DNA of 64,000 nt from Vibrio orientalis CIP 102891 = ATCC 33934. Its GTDB lineage: Bacteria; Pseudomonadota; Gammaproteobacteria; Enterobacterales; Vibrionaceae. Numbering within the stretch: position 1 is the stretch's first letter; each line of letters begins with the position of its first letter. The notes under the pieces were generated by a model. That model ran no database searches, had not been told where the DNA came from, and saw nothing but the letters and a program-made list of their open reading frames with translations. Positions 53,625 to 62,855 of this stretch are shown one piece after another. The position numbers were made by a program, and so were the translations under genes. The stretch is taken from assembly GCF_000176235.1 (NCBI RefSeq), contig NZ_ACZV01000004.1, forward strand, positions 434,001 through 498,000. Reading direction: 5' to 3'.

Positions 53625-54698
53625 TTATTGGTTTTGCGTTTCACGTGGTAAGAATCCATTCGCAGACCAAAGCGCATAACCTTTACGGAACTGGCTTAAG
53701 TCATCCCACACTTTGTTGAAGAATGGGTCTTCTGTTTTCTTCTCTTCCACGACTTCAAGCCACGTATTTTCAAACAGGCTAAGCATCTCTTCGTTCCAGT
53801 AACGGATCTCAACACCATTCTCTTTGGCTTTCTCCATTGCTGAGTATTGCAGAGCTTCACCTTCAGCAATCGAGTATGTCATGGTTGCCATACAGGTGGT
53901 CTCGACTGCCGCTTGCTGAACATCACTCATTTTGCCCCAGGTATCTTTGTTGATTAGCAGCTCAAAGACGGTCGATTGCTGGTGCCAACCCGGGAAGTAG
54001 TTGTACTTCGCCACTTTGTGAAAGCCCAAGCGCTGGTCGATAGCAGGTTGAGAGAACTCAGAGGCATCAATCGCACCTTTCTCTAGTGCGCCAAAGATTT
54101 CGCCGCCCGGCAGTTGAACCGTACCTACGCCGAGTTTTTCCATAACAGAAGCACCAAGGCCGAAGAAGCGCATGTTGAGACCTTTAAGATCTTCAGGTTT
54201 TTCGATTGGTTTGCGGAACCAACCAGAAGTTTCAGGTGAAATGATCGCACAAGGGACAACTTTTACGTTGTAGCCGCCTTCATCATACATTTCTTGATAC
54301 AGCTTTAGGCCGTTACCAAAGAATAGCCACGCCATGTATTCACCTGCTTCTGGACCAAAAGGTACTGCAGAGAACAGGGCAGAGGCAGGTAATTTGCCTT
54401 GCCAGTAACCAGCGGTTGAATAGCCAGAGTTCACCTTGCCTGTCGATACCGCATCAAGGATCTCGGCTGGGCTAACCAGTTTACCCGGCTCGTAGATTTT
54501 CATTTTGATGCTGCCACCAGAAGTCTTGGTGATGTGGTCGGCGTACCATTGAATAGGTGTACCTAACGCAGGCAAATGACTACCGAAAGCGATAGGGGTC
54601 TTAAGTAGTATCTTCTTGTCAGCGGCATGAGCCGAAACTGATAGACCCGTAGCAGCGATAGCAAGCGCAGAGGCAATGGCAGCTTTCTTAAGGTTCAT
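53625..54698 (-). CDS. TRAP transporter substrate-binding protein (DctP)
   Basis: 357 residues, signal peptide about 1-25 (ending SAHA-AD). Fold marks of the DctP family: SGGSIKMKIYEPGKLVSPAEILDAVSTGKVNSGYS (about 60-95), WFRKPIEKPEDLKGLNMRFFGLGASVMEKLGVGTVQLPGGEIFGALEKGAIDASEFSQPA (about 160-225). The conserved arginine of MRFFG that binds the substrate carboxylate is present. Closest in style to the binding proteins for keto acids and lactate-like substrates (TakP type). It leads the operon; AAGGAG precedes the ATG. Carboxylate specificity is inferred. Confidence 0.9.
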   Translation of the reverse strand: MNLKKAAIASALAIAATGLSVSAHAADKKILLKTPIAFGSHLPALGTPIQWYADHITKTSGGSIKMKIYEPGKLVSPAEILDAVSTGKVNSGYSTAGYWQGKLPASALFSAVPFGPEAGEYMAWLFFGNGLKLYQEMYDEGGYNVKVVPCAIISPETSGWFRKPIEKPEDLKGLNMRFFGLGASVMEKLGVGTVQLPGGEIFGALEKGAIDASEFSQPAIDQRLGFHKVAKYNYFPGWHQQSTVFELLINKDTWGKMSDVQQAAVETTCMATMTYSIAEGEALQYSAMEKAKENGVEIRYWNEEMLSLFENTWLEVVEEKKTEDPFFNKVWDDLSQFRKGYALWSANGFLPRETQNQ

Positions 54699-54898
54699 GG
54701 TGTTCTCCTTGTTTGACTATGTTCCATGTCGATCTTGGTAAATGTGAACGCCGCGTATTTATTTGTGTTAACGCGATGTTACATTTGACGCTAAGTGTAG
54801 ATAGGAGATTTATTGCGCTCTATTGGCATAAATGCGCAAATTTTATCCGTAGAAAAGGCAATTTTCCGCACGATCTTTCAGTAAAACTACGTACTCAC

Positions 54899-56296
54899 AT
54901 GGATGGGAATATGGGATTTGTAAGCAACCGACGACTGACGGTAAACATAATATTGTTGTCGATCGTGCCACTGATCATTGTGGTCTCGATTGTTGCGAGC
55001 ATTCTATTTAGTCAGGCAAAACAATTAGTTGAAGATCAGGTGTCACTGACACGAAACAATGTGCTGGCGGTGAAAAAGCAAGAGTTAAAGCAGTACGTAG
55101 AAATGGCAGTCAAAAGTATCGAGCCTTACTACTCAGATGAATCCCTAACCCCTGAGCTTGCTAAGCAAATTGTTATCGAAAAATTGAGCCAGCTCACGTA
55201 TGGCAGCGATGGATACTTCTTTGCTTATACGTGGGAAGGCGATGCGCTGGTGTTACCATATCAAAAAGATCGCATAGGTAAGAACTGGTGGCATGTAGAA
55301 GATGTTCAAGGTAAAAAACTGCTCCAAGAATTGATTCAAGCAGGTAGAGAAGGTGGCGGTTTTGTTGATTACCTTTGGCATAAGCCCTCTAAAAAAGAAC
55401 CGTTGCCTAAGCTGAGCTACGCTATCTCATTGGATAAATGGCAGTGGATGGTGGGCACCGGAGTCTATCTTGATGATATTGAGAGACAAGTCGATCATAT
55501 GGAGAGTGGCTTTGATCAGAACATTGGCAAAACCAGTACCGCGCTGTTTGGGCTGATGTTTGTCGCGGTGACGGTTATTGCAGGGTTAGGAGCTTCACTC
55601 AACCTGAATGTTAGGCGCTTAGCTAACCAACAACTGAGTGTATTGAATCAACAGATCATCGATTCGCAAGAGAACGAACGCCGCCGTGTATCAAGAGAAC
55701 TGCATGATGGCGTTAATCAGTTATTGGTCGCGGCTAAGTATCGCTTAGACAATGTCACCAAAGAGCAAGATGAAGAGAAGAAGCGATTTGAGCTTGATGC
55801 GAGCAAGAACGCGATGGAACATGCCATTGTCGAGGTTCGCCGGATCTCGCGTGATTTACGACCGCCACAACTGGATGATTTGGGCTTGGTCGCAGGTATT
55901 GAAACCTATATCAATGAATTGAGAGATCGAGTTCAAATGGAGCTAGTGTTTGAGCATGATATAGATGGACTTGAGTTTTTACCTCAAGTTGAAACGACGC
56001 TTTATCGAGTGGTGCAAGAAGCGCTGCACAACGTGGAAAAACATGCCAATGCTCAAGGCGTCGATGTGATTATGCAGCGTGAAGGACACATGCTGATCTT
56101 AACCATTAGCGATGATGGTATTGGCATTCCTGCAAAGCAGTTGAAGTCGAAGAAGAACAGTAGCACGCATCTTGAACATATGGGGCTACAAAACATGAAA
56201 GAACGGATTCAAGCGATTGGCGGAACGTTTAGCGTCACCAGTGAGCAGGGTGAAGGAACGGAAGTACGCGTGAGCTTAAACATGGAGTTTGTATGA
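54899..56296 (+). CDS. NarX-type sensor histidine kinase with Cache domain
   Basis: About 465 residues. TM1 (about 12-35), periplasmic sCache_2-like domain (about 40-205; RNNVLAVKKQEL, GSDGYFFAYTWEGDALV, GGGFVDYLWHKPS, WQWMVGTGVYLD), TM2 (about 215-235), then HisKA_3 (NERRRVSRELHDGVNQLLVAAK; phospho-histidine in ELHDG) and HATPase (ETTLYRVVQEALHNVEKHANAQ, ISDDGIGIP). Divergent from the TRAP operon, it probably senses the transported carboxylate. The start is uncertain: ATG 54899 or 54911; an open frame from 54713 is improbable at its N-terminus. It overlaps the response regulator by 4 bp. Confidence 0.88.
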   Translation: MDGNMGFVSNRRLTVNIILLSIVPLIIVVSIVASILFSQAKQLVEDQVSLTRNNVLAVKKQELKQYVEMAVKSIEPYYSDESLTPELAKQIVIEKLSQLTYGSDGYFFAYTWEGDALVLPYQKDRIGKNWWHVEDVQGKKLLQELIQAGREGGGFVDYLWHKPSKKEPLPKLSYAISLDKWQWMVGTGVYLDDIERQVDHMESGFDQNIGKTSTALFGLMFVAVTVIAGLGASLNLNVRRLANQQLSVLNQQIIDSQENERRRVSRELHDGVNQLLVAAKYRLDNVTKEQDEEKKRFELDASKNAMEHAIVEVRRISRDLRPPQLDDLGLVAGIETYINELRDRVQMELVFEHDIDGLEFLPQVETTLYRVVQEALHNVEKHANAQGVDVIMQREGHMLILTISDDGIGIPAKQLKSKKNSSTHLEHMGLQNMKERIQAIGGTFSVTSEQGEGTEVRVSLNMEFV

Positions 56297-56922
56297 TTAG
56301 ATTGATATTGGCGGATGACCACCGTCTAATGCAAGACGGGCTAAAATCGCGATTAGAGCGTGAAGATAACTTAGATATTATCGCCTGTGTCGGTACAGGC
56401 ACTGAAGCCTTAGAAGCAACACTGGAGTTAAAACCCGATGTACTGCTGCTCGACATCAACATGCCCAACTTAAATGGGATTGAAGTGTTGGAACAGCTAG
56501 CGAAAACCAGCTCTGCCACATCGGTCATTATGCTCTCGATGCATGATAGTCGTGACTATGTGGTTCGCTCGGTCAAAGCCGGCGCGAAAGGCTATGTGCT
56601 AAAAGATGTCGGTTCAGAAGAGCTCGTCATGGCGATTAATCAAGTCGCGCAAGGTCGTTCTTATCTGTGTCCGCAAGCTTCCGATAGATTACTTGAGCAG
56701 ATAAACGAAGCACCTGAAGAGAAGGATGACACCTTATCTAAGCGTGAGTCCGATGTACTGAAAGCCATTGCTAACGGCGCAGGGAATAAAGAGATCGCCG
56801 ATTCGCTGCATATCAGTGTTCGTACCGTTGAGACTCATCGCTTAAGAATCAAAAAGAAACTTGGCGCAACGTCGACCGCAGCGCTGGTTAAGTTGGCATT
56901 ACAAAAGGGTTTGGTGACCTAA
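56293..56922 (+). CDS. LuxR/NarL-family response regulator
   Basis: 209 residues. Receiver (about 1-118; LADDHRLMQDGL, phospho-aspartate in VLLLDINMPN, lysine in GYVLKDVG) and LuxR HTH (about 148-205; LSKRESDVLKAIANGAGNKEIADSLHISVRTVETHRLRIKKKL). Cognate partner of the overlapping kinase upstream; its stop shares a base with the LysR start (TAATG), so three regulatory genes are in one coupled transcript. Likely targets are the TRAP operon and the catabolic genes. Confidence 0.92.
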   Translation: MIRLILADDHRLMQDGLKSRLEREDNLDIIACVGTGTEALEATLELKPDVLLLDINMPNLNGIEVLEQLAKTSSATSVIMLSMHDSRDYVVRSVKAGAKGYVLKDVGSEELVMAINQVAQGRSYLCPQASDRLLEQINEAPEEKDDTLSKRESDVLKAIANGAGNKEIADSLHISVRTVETHRLRIKKKLGATSTAALVKLALQKGLVT

Positions 56923-57854
56923 TGTCTAAGAATCTGCTTTCTAGCCGACAACCCATCCTCGATAAAATCGTCTTCTTTTGCGCGGTGGTGCGAAGTGGCT
57001 CTTTTCGAGAAGCGTCAATACAGCAGGGGTTATCACCCGCCGCCGGCAGCCGCTGGGTAAAAGAGCTAGAAGAAGCCCTATCAGTTGAGCTGATTAAGCG
57101 CAGCACACGTCAATTAGTGGCGACCCAAGCAGGCCAGTTACTCTATGATCGGTTTGCGCCGCTTTTGCCAGATATCAATAGTCTGTGTGAAGAGGTACAA
57201 AATTTAGCTGAAGAGCAGCAAGGTGAAATCAGAATCTCATCCACGCCTTTGTTTGCTCGTCAGTATCTGACCAAGATTGTCGCCGAATATATGCAAAAGC
57301 ATCCGAAGGTTAATTTTCGTATCTTTATTGAAGCGGGAGAGTTTGATCCGCTGACCATCGACTTTGCTTTTCGAGCCAGTGCCAGTTATGAAGGCGAGCG
57401 AGATATCGACTCCTTATTAGTTAGAAAGCGCCTATTGCGCGAAACGCTCTATCTATGTGCGTCCCCTGAATACATCAAACAACATGGCGAACCGGTTAAC
57501 CCAGAGCAGCTTAAACAGCATCGCTGTCTTTACGCGAAAACCTTGCTCAGCGGTAATCGCTGGTGTTTTGAGTATCAAGGGGAGTCAGAGATCGTCACCA
57601 TTCAAGATACGTTGGAGTGCGATAACAGTGAAATGTTGCTCGATTTAGCTTTAGAGCACGCTGGCGTTGCTTACTTGCCCCATTCACTTGTTCATCCTGC
57701 TCTGGAGTCGGGTGAGCTTTGCCAAATAATGGCCAACTATCAATGTGCCAGTTTTGATGTTGATATGTTCTACCGTCCTCGCTCACCAATGCCTGAGCGC
57801 AGCAGTGGTTTCAAGCAGTACCTAGTTGAACGTATTACAGCACTGAGCGCCTGA
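56922..57854 (+). CDS. LysR-family transcriptional regulator
   Basis: 310 residues. HTH near the N-terminus (FFCAVVRSGSFREASIQQGLSPAAGSRWVKELEEAL) and the effector-binding domain (GEIRISSTPLFARQYLTKIVAEY, ...). Lies between the two-component genes and the CoA-transferase operon; the promoter region of that operon starts 117 bp downstream. It probably controls the catabolic genes in response to an intermediate, next to the two-component control of uptake. Confidence 0.9.
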   Translation: MSKNLLSSRQPILDKIVFFCAVVRSGSFREASIQQGLSPAAGSRWVKELEEALSVELIKRSTRQLVATQAGQLLYDRFAPLLPDINSLCEEVQNLAEEQQGEIRISSTPLFARQYLTKIVAEYMQKHPKVNFRIFIEAGEFDPLTIDFAFRASASYEGERDIDSLLVRKRLLRETLYLCASPEYIKQHGEPVNPEQLKQHRCLYAKTLLSGNRWCFEYQGESEIVTIQDTLECDNSEMLLDLALEHAGVAYLPHSLVHPALESGELCQIMANYQCASFDVDMFYRPRSPMPERSSGFKQYLVERITALSA

Positions 57855-57971
57855 TTTATTACGATTGTTCCTATTATGAAATTCAGAATCTACATTTGTG
57901 CAATTAACATTCAGCGCATCTGCAACTAAGCTGCATTAAGAACGAATAACAAGCAATCAAGGAAGAGTTCA

Positions 57972-59546
57972 GTGGTAGCGAAGTTAACGCCAGAGCAGGC
58001 AGCAAATTGGATCAAGGATGGCGACGCCGTTCTACTCGGTGGATTTATTGGCAGTGTGGTTCCCGAAGCGATAGAACGTGCGATTGGTGAGCGCTTTAGC
58101 CAGACTCAAACTCCCCGCGATTTAACGTTGATCTTCGCCGCAGGCCAAGGTGATGGTAAAGGGCGAGCGATCAATCATTTAGCTCATCAAGGGTTAGTAA
58201 AGTGTGCCATTGGTGGTCATTGGGGACTGGTACCTAAACTGCAGCAACTAGCGAATGATAATCTCATTCAAGGCTACAATCTTCCGCAAGGTATTATCTC
58301 TCACCTTCTTAGAGACACTGCGGCTGGCAAACTTGGTACATTGAGCAAAGTCGGCTTAGGTACGTTTGTCGATCCGCGTATTGAAGGCGGAAAAATAAAT
58401 TCTGCCACCGAAAAAGAGTGGGTTGAAGTCGTAGAACTGCTCGGTGAAGAGTACCTGTTTTACCACAAGCTCCCCGTCACTGTGGCTGTCTTGCGCGGCA
58501 CAACCGCAGACCAAGATGGCAACATTACCATGGAAGACGAATGCTTAACGGTTGAAAGTCTTGCCGCTGCACAGGCTGCAAAGAACAATGGTGGCCGAGT
58601 GATAGTGCAAGTTAAACAGGTTGTTGAAAGCGGCACGCTAGACCCACATGCAGTGAAGATACCCGGTATTTTCGTTGATGCCATTGTTGAGTGCGAAGAT
58701 ATTCAAGAGCACATGCAGACCTTTGCTACGGTAATGAACCCTGAGTTTGTTGGTATTGCATCGAGTGACGCTGTCACTAAATCTATTACACAAGAGCGAA
58801 CATCACTGAATGCCAAAACCCTAATTGCGCGCAGAGCTGCAATGGAACTTAAAGCGGGCTCGATTCTGAATTTAGGTATTGGCGCGCCAGAGTACATTGC
58901 TGAAGTGGCTCGTGAAGCCGGCGTGTTAGACGAGTTTATTTTAACTGTTGAGCCCGGCGCGATTGGCGGCACGCCGCAAAGTGGCCTCGATTTTGGTGCT
59001 TCTCGCTTGCCTCAAGCCATTATCGGTCAAGATCAGATGTTTGATTTCTATGACGGTGGTGGCGTCGACCAAGCGTTCTTAGGTTTAGCCCAATGTGATA
59101 CGAAAGGCGATATCAATGTCTCGCGTTTTGGTAGCAAAATTGCGGGCTGTGGCGGGTTTATTAATATCACCCAAAACGCAAAACAAGTGGTGTTCTGCGG
59201 CACGTTTACCGCGCAAGGATTAGAACTTGAAGTAAAAAATGGTGAGCTAGAGATCGTCACTGAAGGTAAGCAGCACAAATTCATTAGCCAAGTCGAACAA
59301 ATAACCTTTAGCGCAAAGCAAGCGCTCAGCAAAGGGACGCCAGTACTCTACATTAGCGAGCGAGCGGTGCTTCGCTTGACCAAGCAGGGTCTTGAACTGA
59401 TTGAAATTGCCCCTGGGGTAGACCTACACAAAGACGTGCTGGATCAAATGGCCTTTGCGCCTGTCATCAGCCCGTCATTAAAGGTTATGGATAACGCCAT
59501 CTACCAGTCTAATTTTGAACTTACTATTGACAGAGACACTGACTAG
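57972..59546 (+). CDS. Fused acyl-CoA:acetate/3-ketoacid CoA-transferase
   Basis: 524 residues: both CoA-transferase halves in one chain (alpha about 1-265 with LLGGFIGSVVPEAIERAIGE and GQGDGKGRAINHLAHQG; beta about 285-520 with SILNLGIGAPEYIAEVARE and TVEPGAIGGTPQSGLDFGAS). The glutamate of VEPGAIGG is the expected CoA-carrying catalytic residue. Fused members (YdiF/propionate CoA-transferase type) move CoA from an acyl-CoA to short-chain acids or 3-keto acids such as acetoacetate. GTG start with AAGGAAGAG. First gene of a three-gene operon with reductase and thiolase. Confidence 0.9.
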   Translation: MVAKLTPEQAANWIKDGDAVLLGGFIGSVVPEAIERAIGERFSQTQTPRDLTLIFAAGQGDGKGRAINHLAHQGLVKCAIGGHWGLVPKLQQLANDNLIQGYNLPQGIISHLLRDTAAGKLGTLSKVGLGTFVDPRIEGGKINSATEKEWVEVVELLGEEYLFYHKLPVTVAVLRGTTADQDGNITMEDECLTVESLAAAQAAKNNGGRVIVQVKQVVESGTLDPHAVKIPGIFVDAIVECEDIQEHMQTFATVMNPEFVGIASSDAVTKSITQERTSLNAKTLIARRAAMELKAGSILNLGIGAPEYIAEVAREAGVLDEFILTVEPGAIGGTPQSGLDFGASRLPQAIIGQDQMFDFYDGGGVDQAFLGLAQCDTKGDINVSRFGSKIAGCGGFINITQNAKQVVFCGTFTAQGLELEVKNGELEIVTEGKQHKFISQVEQITFSAKQALSKGTPVLYISERAVLRLTKQGLELIEIAPGVDLHKDVLDQMAFAPVISPSLKVMDNAIYQSNFELTIDRDTD

Positions 59547-59610
59547 GTGTCCGTCAATTACTCATAATTTGTCAGTTTAGTGAAGCAGTCATACACAAAA
59601 GGATAGAGAG

Positions 59611-60345
59611 ATGTTTGAGAATAAAGTGTGCATCGTCACTGGTGCAGCCCAAGGAATAGGTAAAGCGATTGTTGAACGATTTGCTAGCCAAGGTGCGTTG
59701 ATGGTTTACGCCTTAGACATGAATGAGCAAGCACTGAGTACTGCTTATGAGGGCGTTAACAACGTCACATCAGTAGTCATGAACATTTGCGATCGCCAAG
59801 CGATATCTGAACTAGTGGAGCAGGTTCAAGCTGACTACAGCCGCGTCGATGTGCTGGTGAACAACGCCGGCATTACCCGTGATGCTCTCATCGAGAAAAT
59901 GACAGAAGATGAGTGGGATGCGGTGATCAACGTTAACCTAAAAGGAGTGTTTAATCTCACCCAAGCCATTGCGCCGATCATGATGGAGAACAACGCAGGC
60001 TCAATCGTAACCATGTCTTCCGTGGTGGGGACGGACGGTAATATCGGCCAAAGTAACTACGCTGCGACCAAAGGCGGTGTGATTGCAATGACGAAAGGCT
60101 GGGCTAAAGAGTTTGCCCGCAAAGGTGCTCAGGTGCGCGCTAACTGTGTGGCTCCAGGGTTTGTGGCGACGCCGATGACTGAGAACCTGCCGGAAAAAGT
60201 GCTCGACTTAATGCGTGCCAAAACACCATTAGGCCGAATGGGCACACCTGAAGATATTACCAATGGGGTTGAGTTTTTAGCTAGCGATAAGGCGAGCTTT
60301 ATCACTGGCCAAGTGCTCAAGATCGACGGTGGACTGGTGCTTTAA
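59611..60345 (+). CDS. SDR 3-oxoacyl/acetoacetyl-CoA reductase or 3-hydroxyacyl dehydrogenase
   Basis: 244 residues, classical short-chain dehydrogenase with TGAAQGIGKA (about 8-17), NNAG (about 85), catalytic serine in MSSVVG and tyrosine and lysine in YAATKGG (about 150-155), and IDGG at the end. It looks like FabG/PhaB. In this context it more likely interconverts 3-hydroxybutyryl-CoA and acetoacetyl-CoA than serves fatty-acid synthesis, but the two cannot be told apart by eye. AGGATAGAG precedes the ATG; the thiolase ATG begins one base after its stop. Confidence 0.9.
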   Translation: MFENKVCIVTGAAQGIGKAIVERFASQGALMVYALDMNEQALSTAYEGVNNVTSVVMNICDRQAISELVEQVQADYSRVDVLVNNAGITRDALIEKMTEDEWDAVINVNLKGVFNLTQAIAPIMMENNAGSIVTMSSVVGTDGNIGQSNYAATKGGVIAMTKGWAKEFARKGAQVRANCVAPGFVATPMTENLPEKVLDLMRAKTPLGRMGTPEDITNGVEFLASDKASFITGQVLKIDGGLVL

Positions 60346-60346
60346 G

Positions 60347-61555
60347 ATGACTCAGAAGGTATATATTGTCGCGGCAAAGCGTACCGCAATAGGCTCCTTC
60401 CTTGGTAGTTTAAGTTCTGTTTCTGTGGTCGAGTTGGGAGCGGAGACCATTAAAGCTGCGCTTAAACAAGCGAATGTTGAACCAGAACGGGTTGATGAAG
60501 TTATCGCAGGTAATGTGTTGGGCGCAGGGCTTGGTCAAGGGGTGGGTAGACAAGCGTCTATTCATGCTGGCATACCGGCAACAGTGCCAGCGTATACGCT
60601 AAACATGATTTGCGGCAGCGGCATGAAAACTGTGCTCAATGGTATTAATGCCATTAAGTCAGGTGATGCGAATTTGGTGGTTGCAGCAGGTATGGAAAGC
60701 ATGAGTAATGCGCCGTTTGTGATGAGTGGGAAGTCTCGCCAAGGCCATAAATTGGGCGACATGGCGATGGTTGACTCGCTGTTAAAAGATGGGCTCACGG
60801 ATGCGTTTGGTGACTTCCATATGGGGATCACCGCTGAGAATATAGCCAAGCAGTACCAGATTAGCCGCGAGGAACAAGATCAGTTTGCGCTAACAAGCCA
60901 ACATAGGGCGCAAATGGCAATTGAGCAGCAGCACTTTGTCGATGAAATCGTCCCGATCAGCGTTAAAACTCGCAGAGGTGTATCCGAATTTGCGGTTGAT
61001 GAGCATCCAAGAGCCAATACAACATTTGATGCGCTTGCTAGTTTGAAACCCGCCTTTGAACGTTCTGGCAGTGTCACCGCTGGCAATGCGTCAGGTATTA
61101 ATGATGGCGCTGTGGCATTAGTCTTAGCCAGTGAGCAAGCGGTCGAACAATATCAGTTAGCACCGATAGTTGAAGTGTTGGCGACAGGGCAAGGTGGCGT
61201 TGAGCCAGATGTTATGGGGTTAGGTCCTATTCCTGCTGTTGGACAAGCACTTGAACGTTCAGGGCTGACGTTAGGTGATATTGAACGCTTAGAACTTAAT
61301 GAAGCCTTCGCTGCACAAGCGTTAGGCGTCATAAAAGGCTTGGCTAAGCAGCATCATTTGTCTGAAAGCTGGTTTGTGGACAGAACCAATGTCAATGGCG
61401 GAGCAATTGCGCTGGGTCATCCGATAGGGGCATCTGGAGGACGTATCCTCACCAGCTTGATTTACGAACTAATTCGCTCGAAGACTCAACTAGGTTTAGC
61501 CTCTTTATGTATTGGTGGCGGAATGGGTACGGCGATCATCGTCAGACGAGTTTAA
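60347..61555 (+). CDS. Acetyl-CoA acetyltransferase (thiolase)
   Basis: About 402 residues, full length. Active-site cysteine in NMICGSGMKTV (about residue 89), histidine in AIALGHPIGASGGR (about 355) and second cysteine in ASLCIGGGMGTA (about 385). Thiolase splits acetoacetyl-CoA into two acetyl-CoA, or runs backward for polyhydroxybutyrate-type synthesis. I use ATG 60347, directly after the reductase stop, rather than an in-frame TTG at 60329. Last gene of the CoA-transferase operon; a terminator follows. Confidence 0.93.
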   Translation: MTQKVYIVAAKRTAIGSFLGSLSSVSVVELGAETIKAALKQANVEPERVDEVIAGNVLGAGLGQGVGRQASIHAGIPATVPAYTLNMICGSGMKTVLNGINAIKSGDANLVVAAGMESMSNAPFVMSGKSRQGHKLGDMAMVDSLLKDGLTDAFGDFHMGITAENIAKQYQISREEQDQFALTSQHRAQMAIEQQHFVDEIVPISVKTRRGVSEFAVDEHPRANTTFDALASLKPAFERSGSVTAGNASGINDGAVALVLASEQAVEQYQLAPIVEVLATGQGGVEPDVMGLGPIPAVGQALERSGLTLGDIERLELNEAFAAQALGVIKGLAKQHHLSESWFVDRTNVNGGAIALGHPIGASGGRILTSLIYELIRSKTQLGLASLCIGGGMGTAIIVRRV

Positions 61556-61563
61556 TCATGAAA

Positions 61564-61590
61564 AAGGCGAGCTACTTGGCTCGCCTTGTT
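61564..61590. terminator. Terminator between thiolase and the phospholipase gene
   Basis: AAGGCGAGC, loop TACTTG, GCTCGCCTT, then TGTTTCT, just after the thiolase stop and before the convergent phospholipase gene. Confidence 0.85.
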
Positions 61591-61604
61591 TCTATTCACT
61601 GTTG

Positions 61605-62855
61605 TTAGAAAGGATGGTTAGAAAGTTGATTACTGCTTTCCAGCATCTTCTCAGCAACGTAGCGGTGTGTCGCGGTCGTAGGGTGGGTTACGTCCCAGAA
61701 TACGAACTTCTCAGAACCTTCGTAAGCACACTCAGAGCGCAATGAATGCTTGTAGAGATAATCAGCAGCAGAAGAACGGTTAATGTCTAAACATGCTTCA
61801 CTGGCGTTAACAAAACCATGCTCTTGCGGGGCAGTGGTTAACTCTTCAAACAGGGCATGCGTGTCGTATAGAGTGATGCTATAACCCTGCATCGTGTAAT
61901 ACTCGACTTGTGAAGTGATAAAGGCGTTCATTTCGACGATCTTTGCACGGATCTTGTCGATCTCTTCTTGGGTCGAATATTTAAACTGAGGAGCTCGCGT
62001 TGCATCCGGTAATGTCATCAAGAGTAAATTTGTCGCCCCTGCATCGGTTAGGCGAATCAACGCTTCGGCATAATCAGACTTCACTTCGGCAACACTTCGA
62101 CCGTAGTTCATAAAGTCATTTAAGCCGAACTCTAGGGTGAAAAGGGTATTTTCCGGCCGGTAGTTCTTGGCGAATTTAGTGTAAGTCAGGTAAGAAGAGA
62201 CCTGATCACCCACACCCGTTAAGGCGATGTATTGGTTTTCACCTGCAGCGCCACCAACAGCCCAGTTGTAAAGAGGGAGCCCTTTAGCTTTGGCAATGTA
62301 TTCTGTCCAGACAGATCCATTCGAGAAATGGCCTAAGAACCAGCTATTGGGATTAGGAAAGCGCCATTGTGAAGCATTAAAGATATTGCCTGTGTCAGAT
62401 AGGCTATCACCAAAAGCGACCACTTTATTGATCTGTTCTGGCTGCATGACAGCGTCATTGCTCCAAATTGTATGGTTGTAGGAGAAACGGTTATCGGCTG
62501 CGAAGAAGGTAATATCAGCGTTTTCGTTAGCAAGATCTAAGGTTTGCTCACAGCGTCGCTGAATGACACTTTGTGGTGTGTCGGTATAAAACATGTTTTT
62601 GAAAGAGACAGCACTCCACCAATACCCATCAATAGTGAAATAACTACCATCAGGGTTTTCGGCCCATTCCCAATCTGTCGCAGGCTCGTCGAGAGAGTAA
62701 CTGGTCCGGTACCAACAACGTACATAAGTATAGGTTTGATTGCTTCTCGCACTCTCTACTTGCGCAGAGCTAACCATTTCTGGAGAGATAGAGGTTTCTG
62801 ATGCGGTTGCAGTGAGTGGCAGCAAGGCACTCAATAAAATCATTGTTCTATTCAT
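61605..62855 (-). CDS. tlh: Secreted GDSL phospholipase/lecithinase (thermolabile haemolysin type)
   Basis: 416 residues with signal peptide (about 1-18, ending ATA-SE). N-terminal domain of about 120 residues (TYVRCWYRTSYS, GYWWSAVSF) specific to Vibrio thermolabile haemolysin/lecithinase, then an SGNH hydrolase: GDSLSDTGN (catalytic serine about 153), VGGAAGENQ, GLNDF, and VFWDVTHPTTATH (catalytic D and H). It should hydrolyse phospholipids outside the cell and act as phospholipase A2/lysophospholipase and haemolysin. Length matches TLH. The pair of secreted hydrolases here suggests an exoenzyme cluster. Confidence 0.93.
   Translation of the reverse strand: MNRTMILLSALLPLTATASETSISPEMVSSAQVESARSNQTYTYVRCWYRTSYSLDEPATDWEWAENPDGSYFTIDGYWWSAVSFKNMFYTDTPQSVIQRRCEQTLDLANENADITFFAADNRFSYNHTIWSNDAVMQPEQINKVVAFGDSLSDTGNIFNASQWRFPNPNSWFLGHFSNGSVWTEYIAKAKGLPLYNWAVGGAAGENQYIALTGVGDQVSSYLTYTKFAKNYRPENTLFTLEFGLNDFMNYGRSVAEVKSDYAEALIRLTDAGATNLLLMTLPDATRAPQFKYSTQEEIDKIRAKIVEMNAFITSQVEYYTMQGYSITLYDTHALFEELTTAPQEHGFVNASEACLDINRSSAADYLYKHSLRSECAYEGSEKFVFWDVTHPTTATHRYVAEKMLESSNQLSNHPF

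Noticed and set aside
54828..54846. Sigma-54 promoter (TTGGCAT...TGCGCA)
   Set aside because: The GG and GC elements are not at the required spacing, and the -12 element is weak.
54713..54898. N-terminal extension of the Cache kinase
   Set aside because: It would put 62 non-membrane residues before TM1 and fills the divergent promoter region of the TRAP operon.
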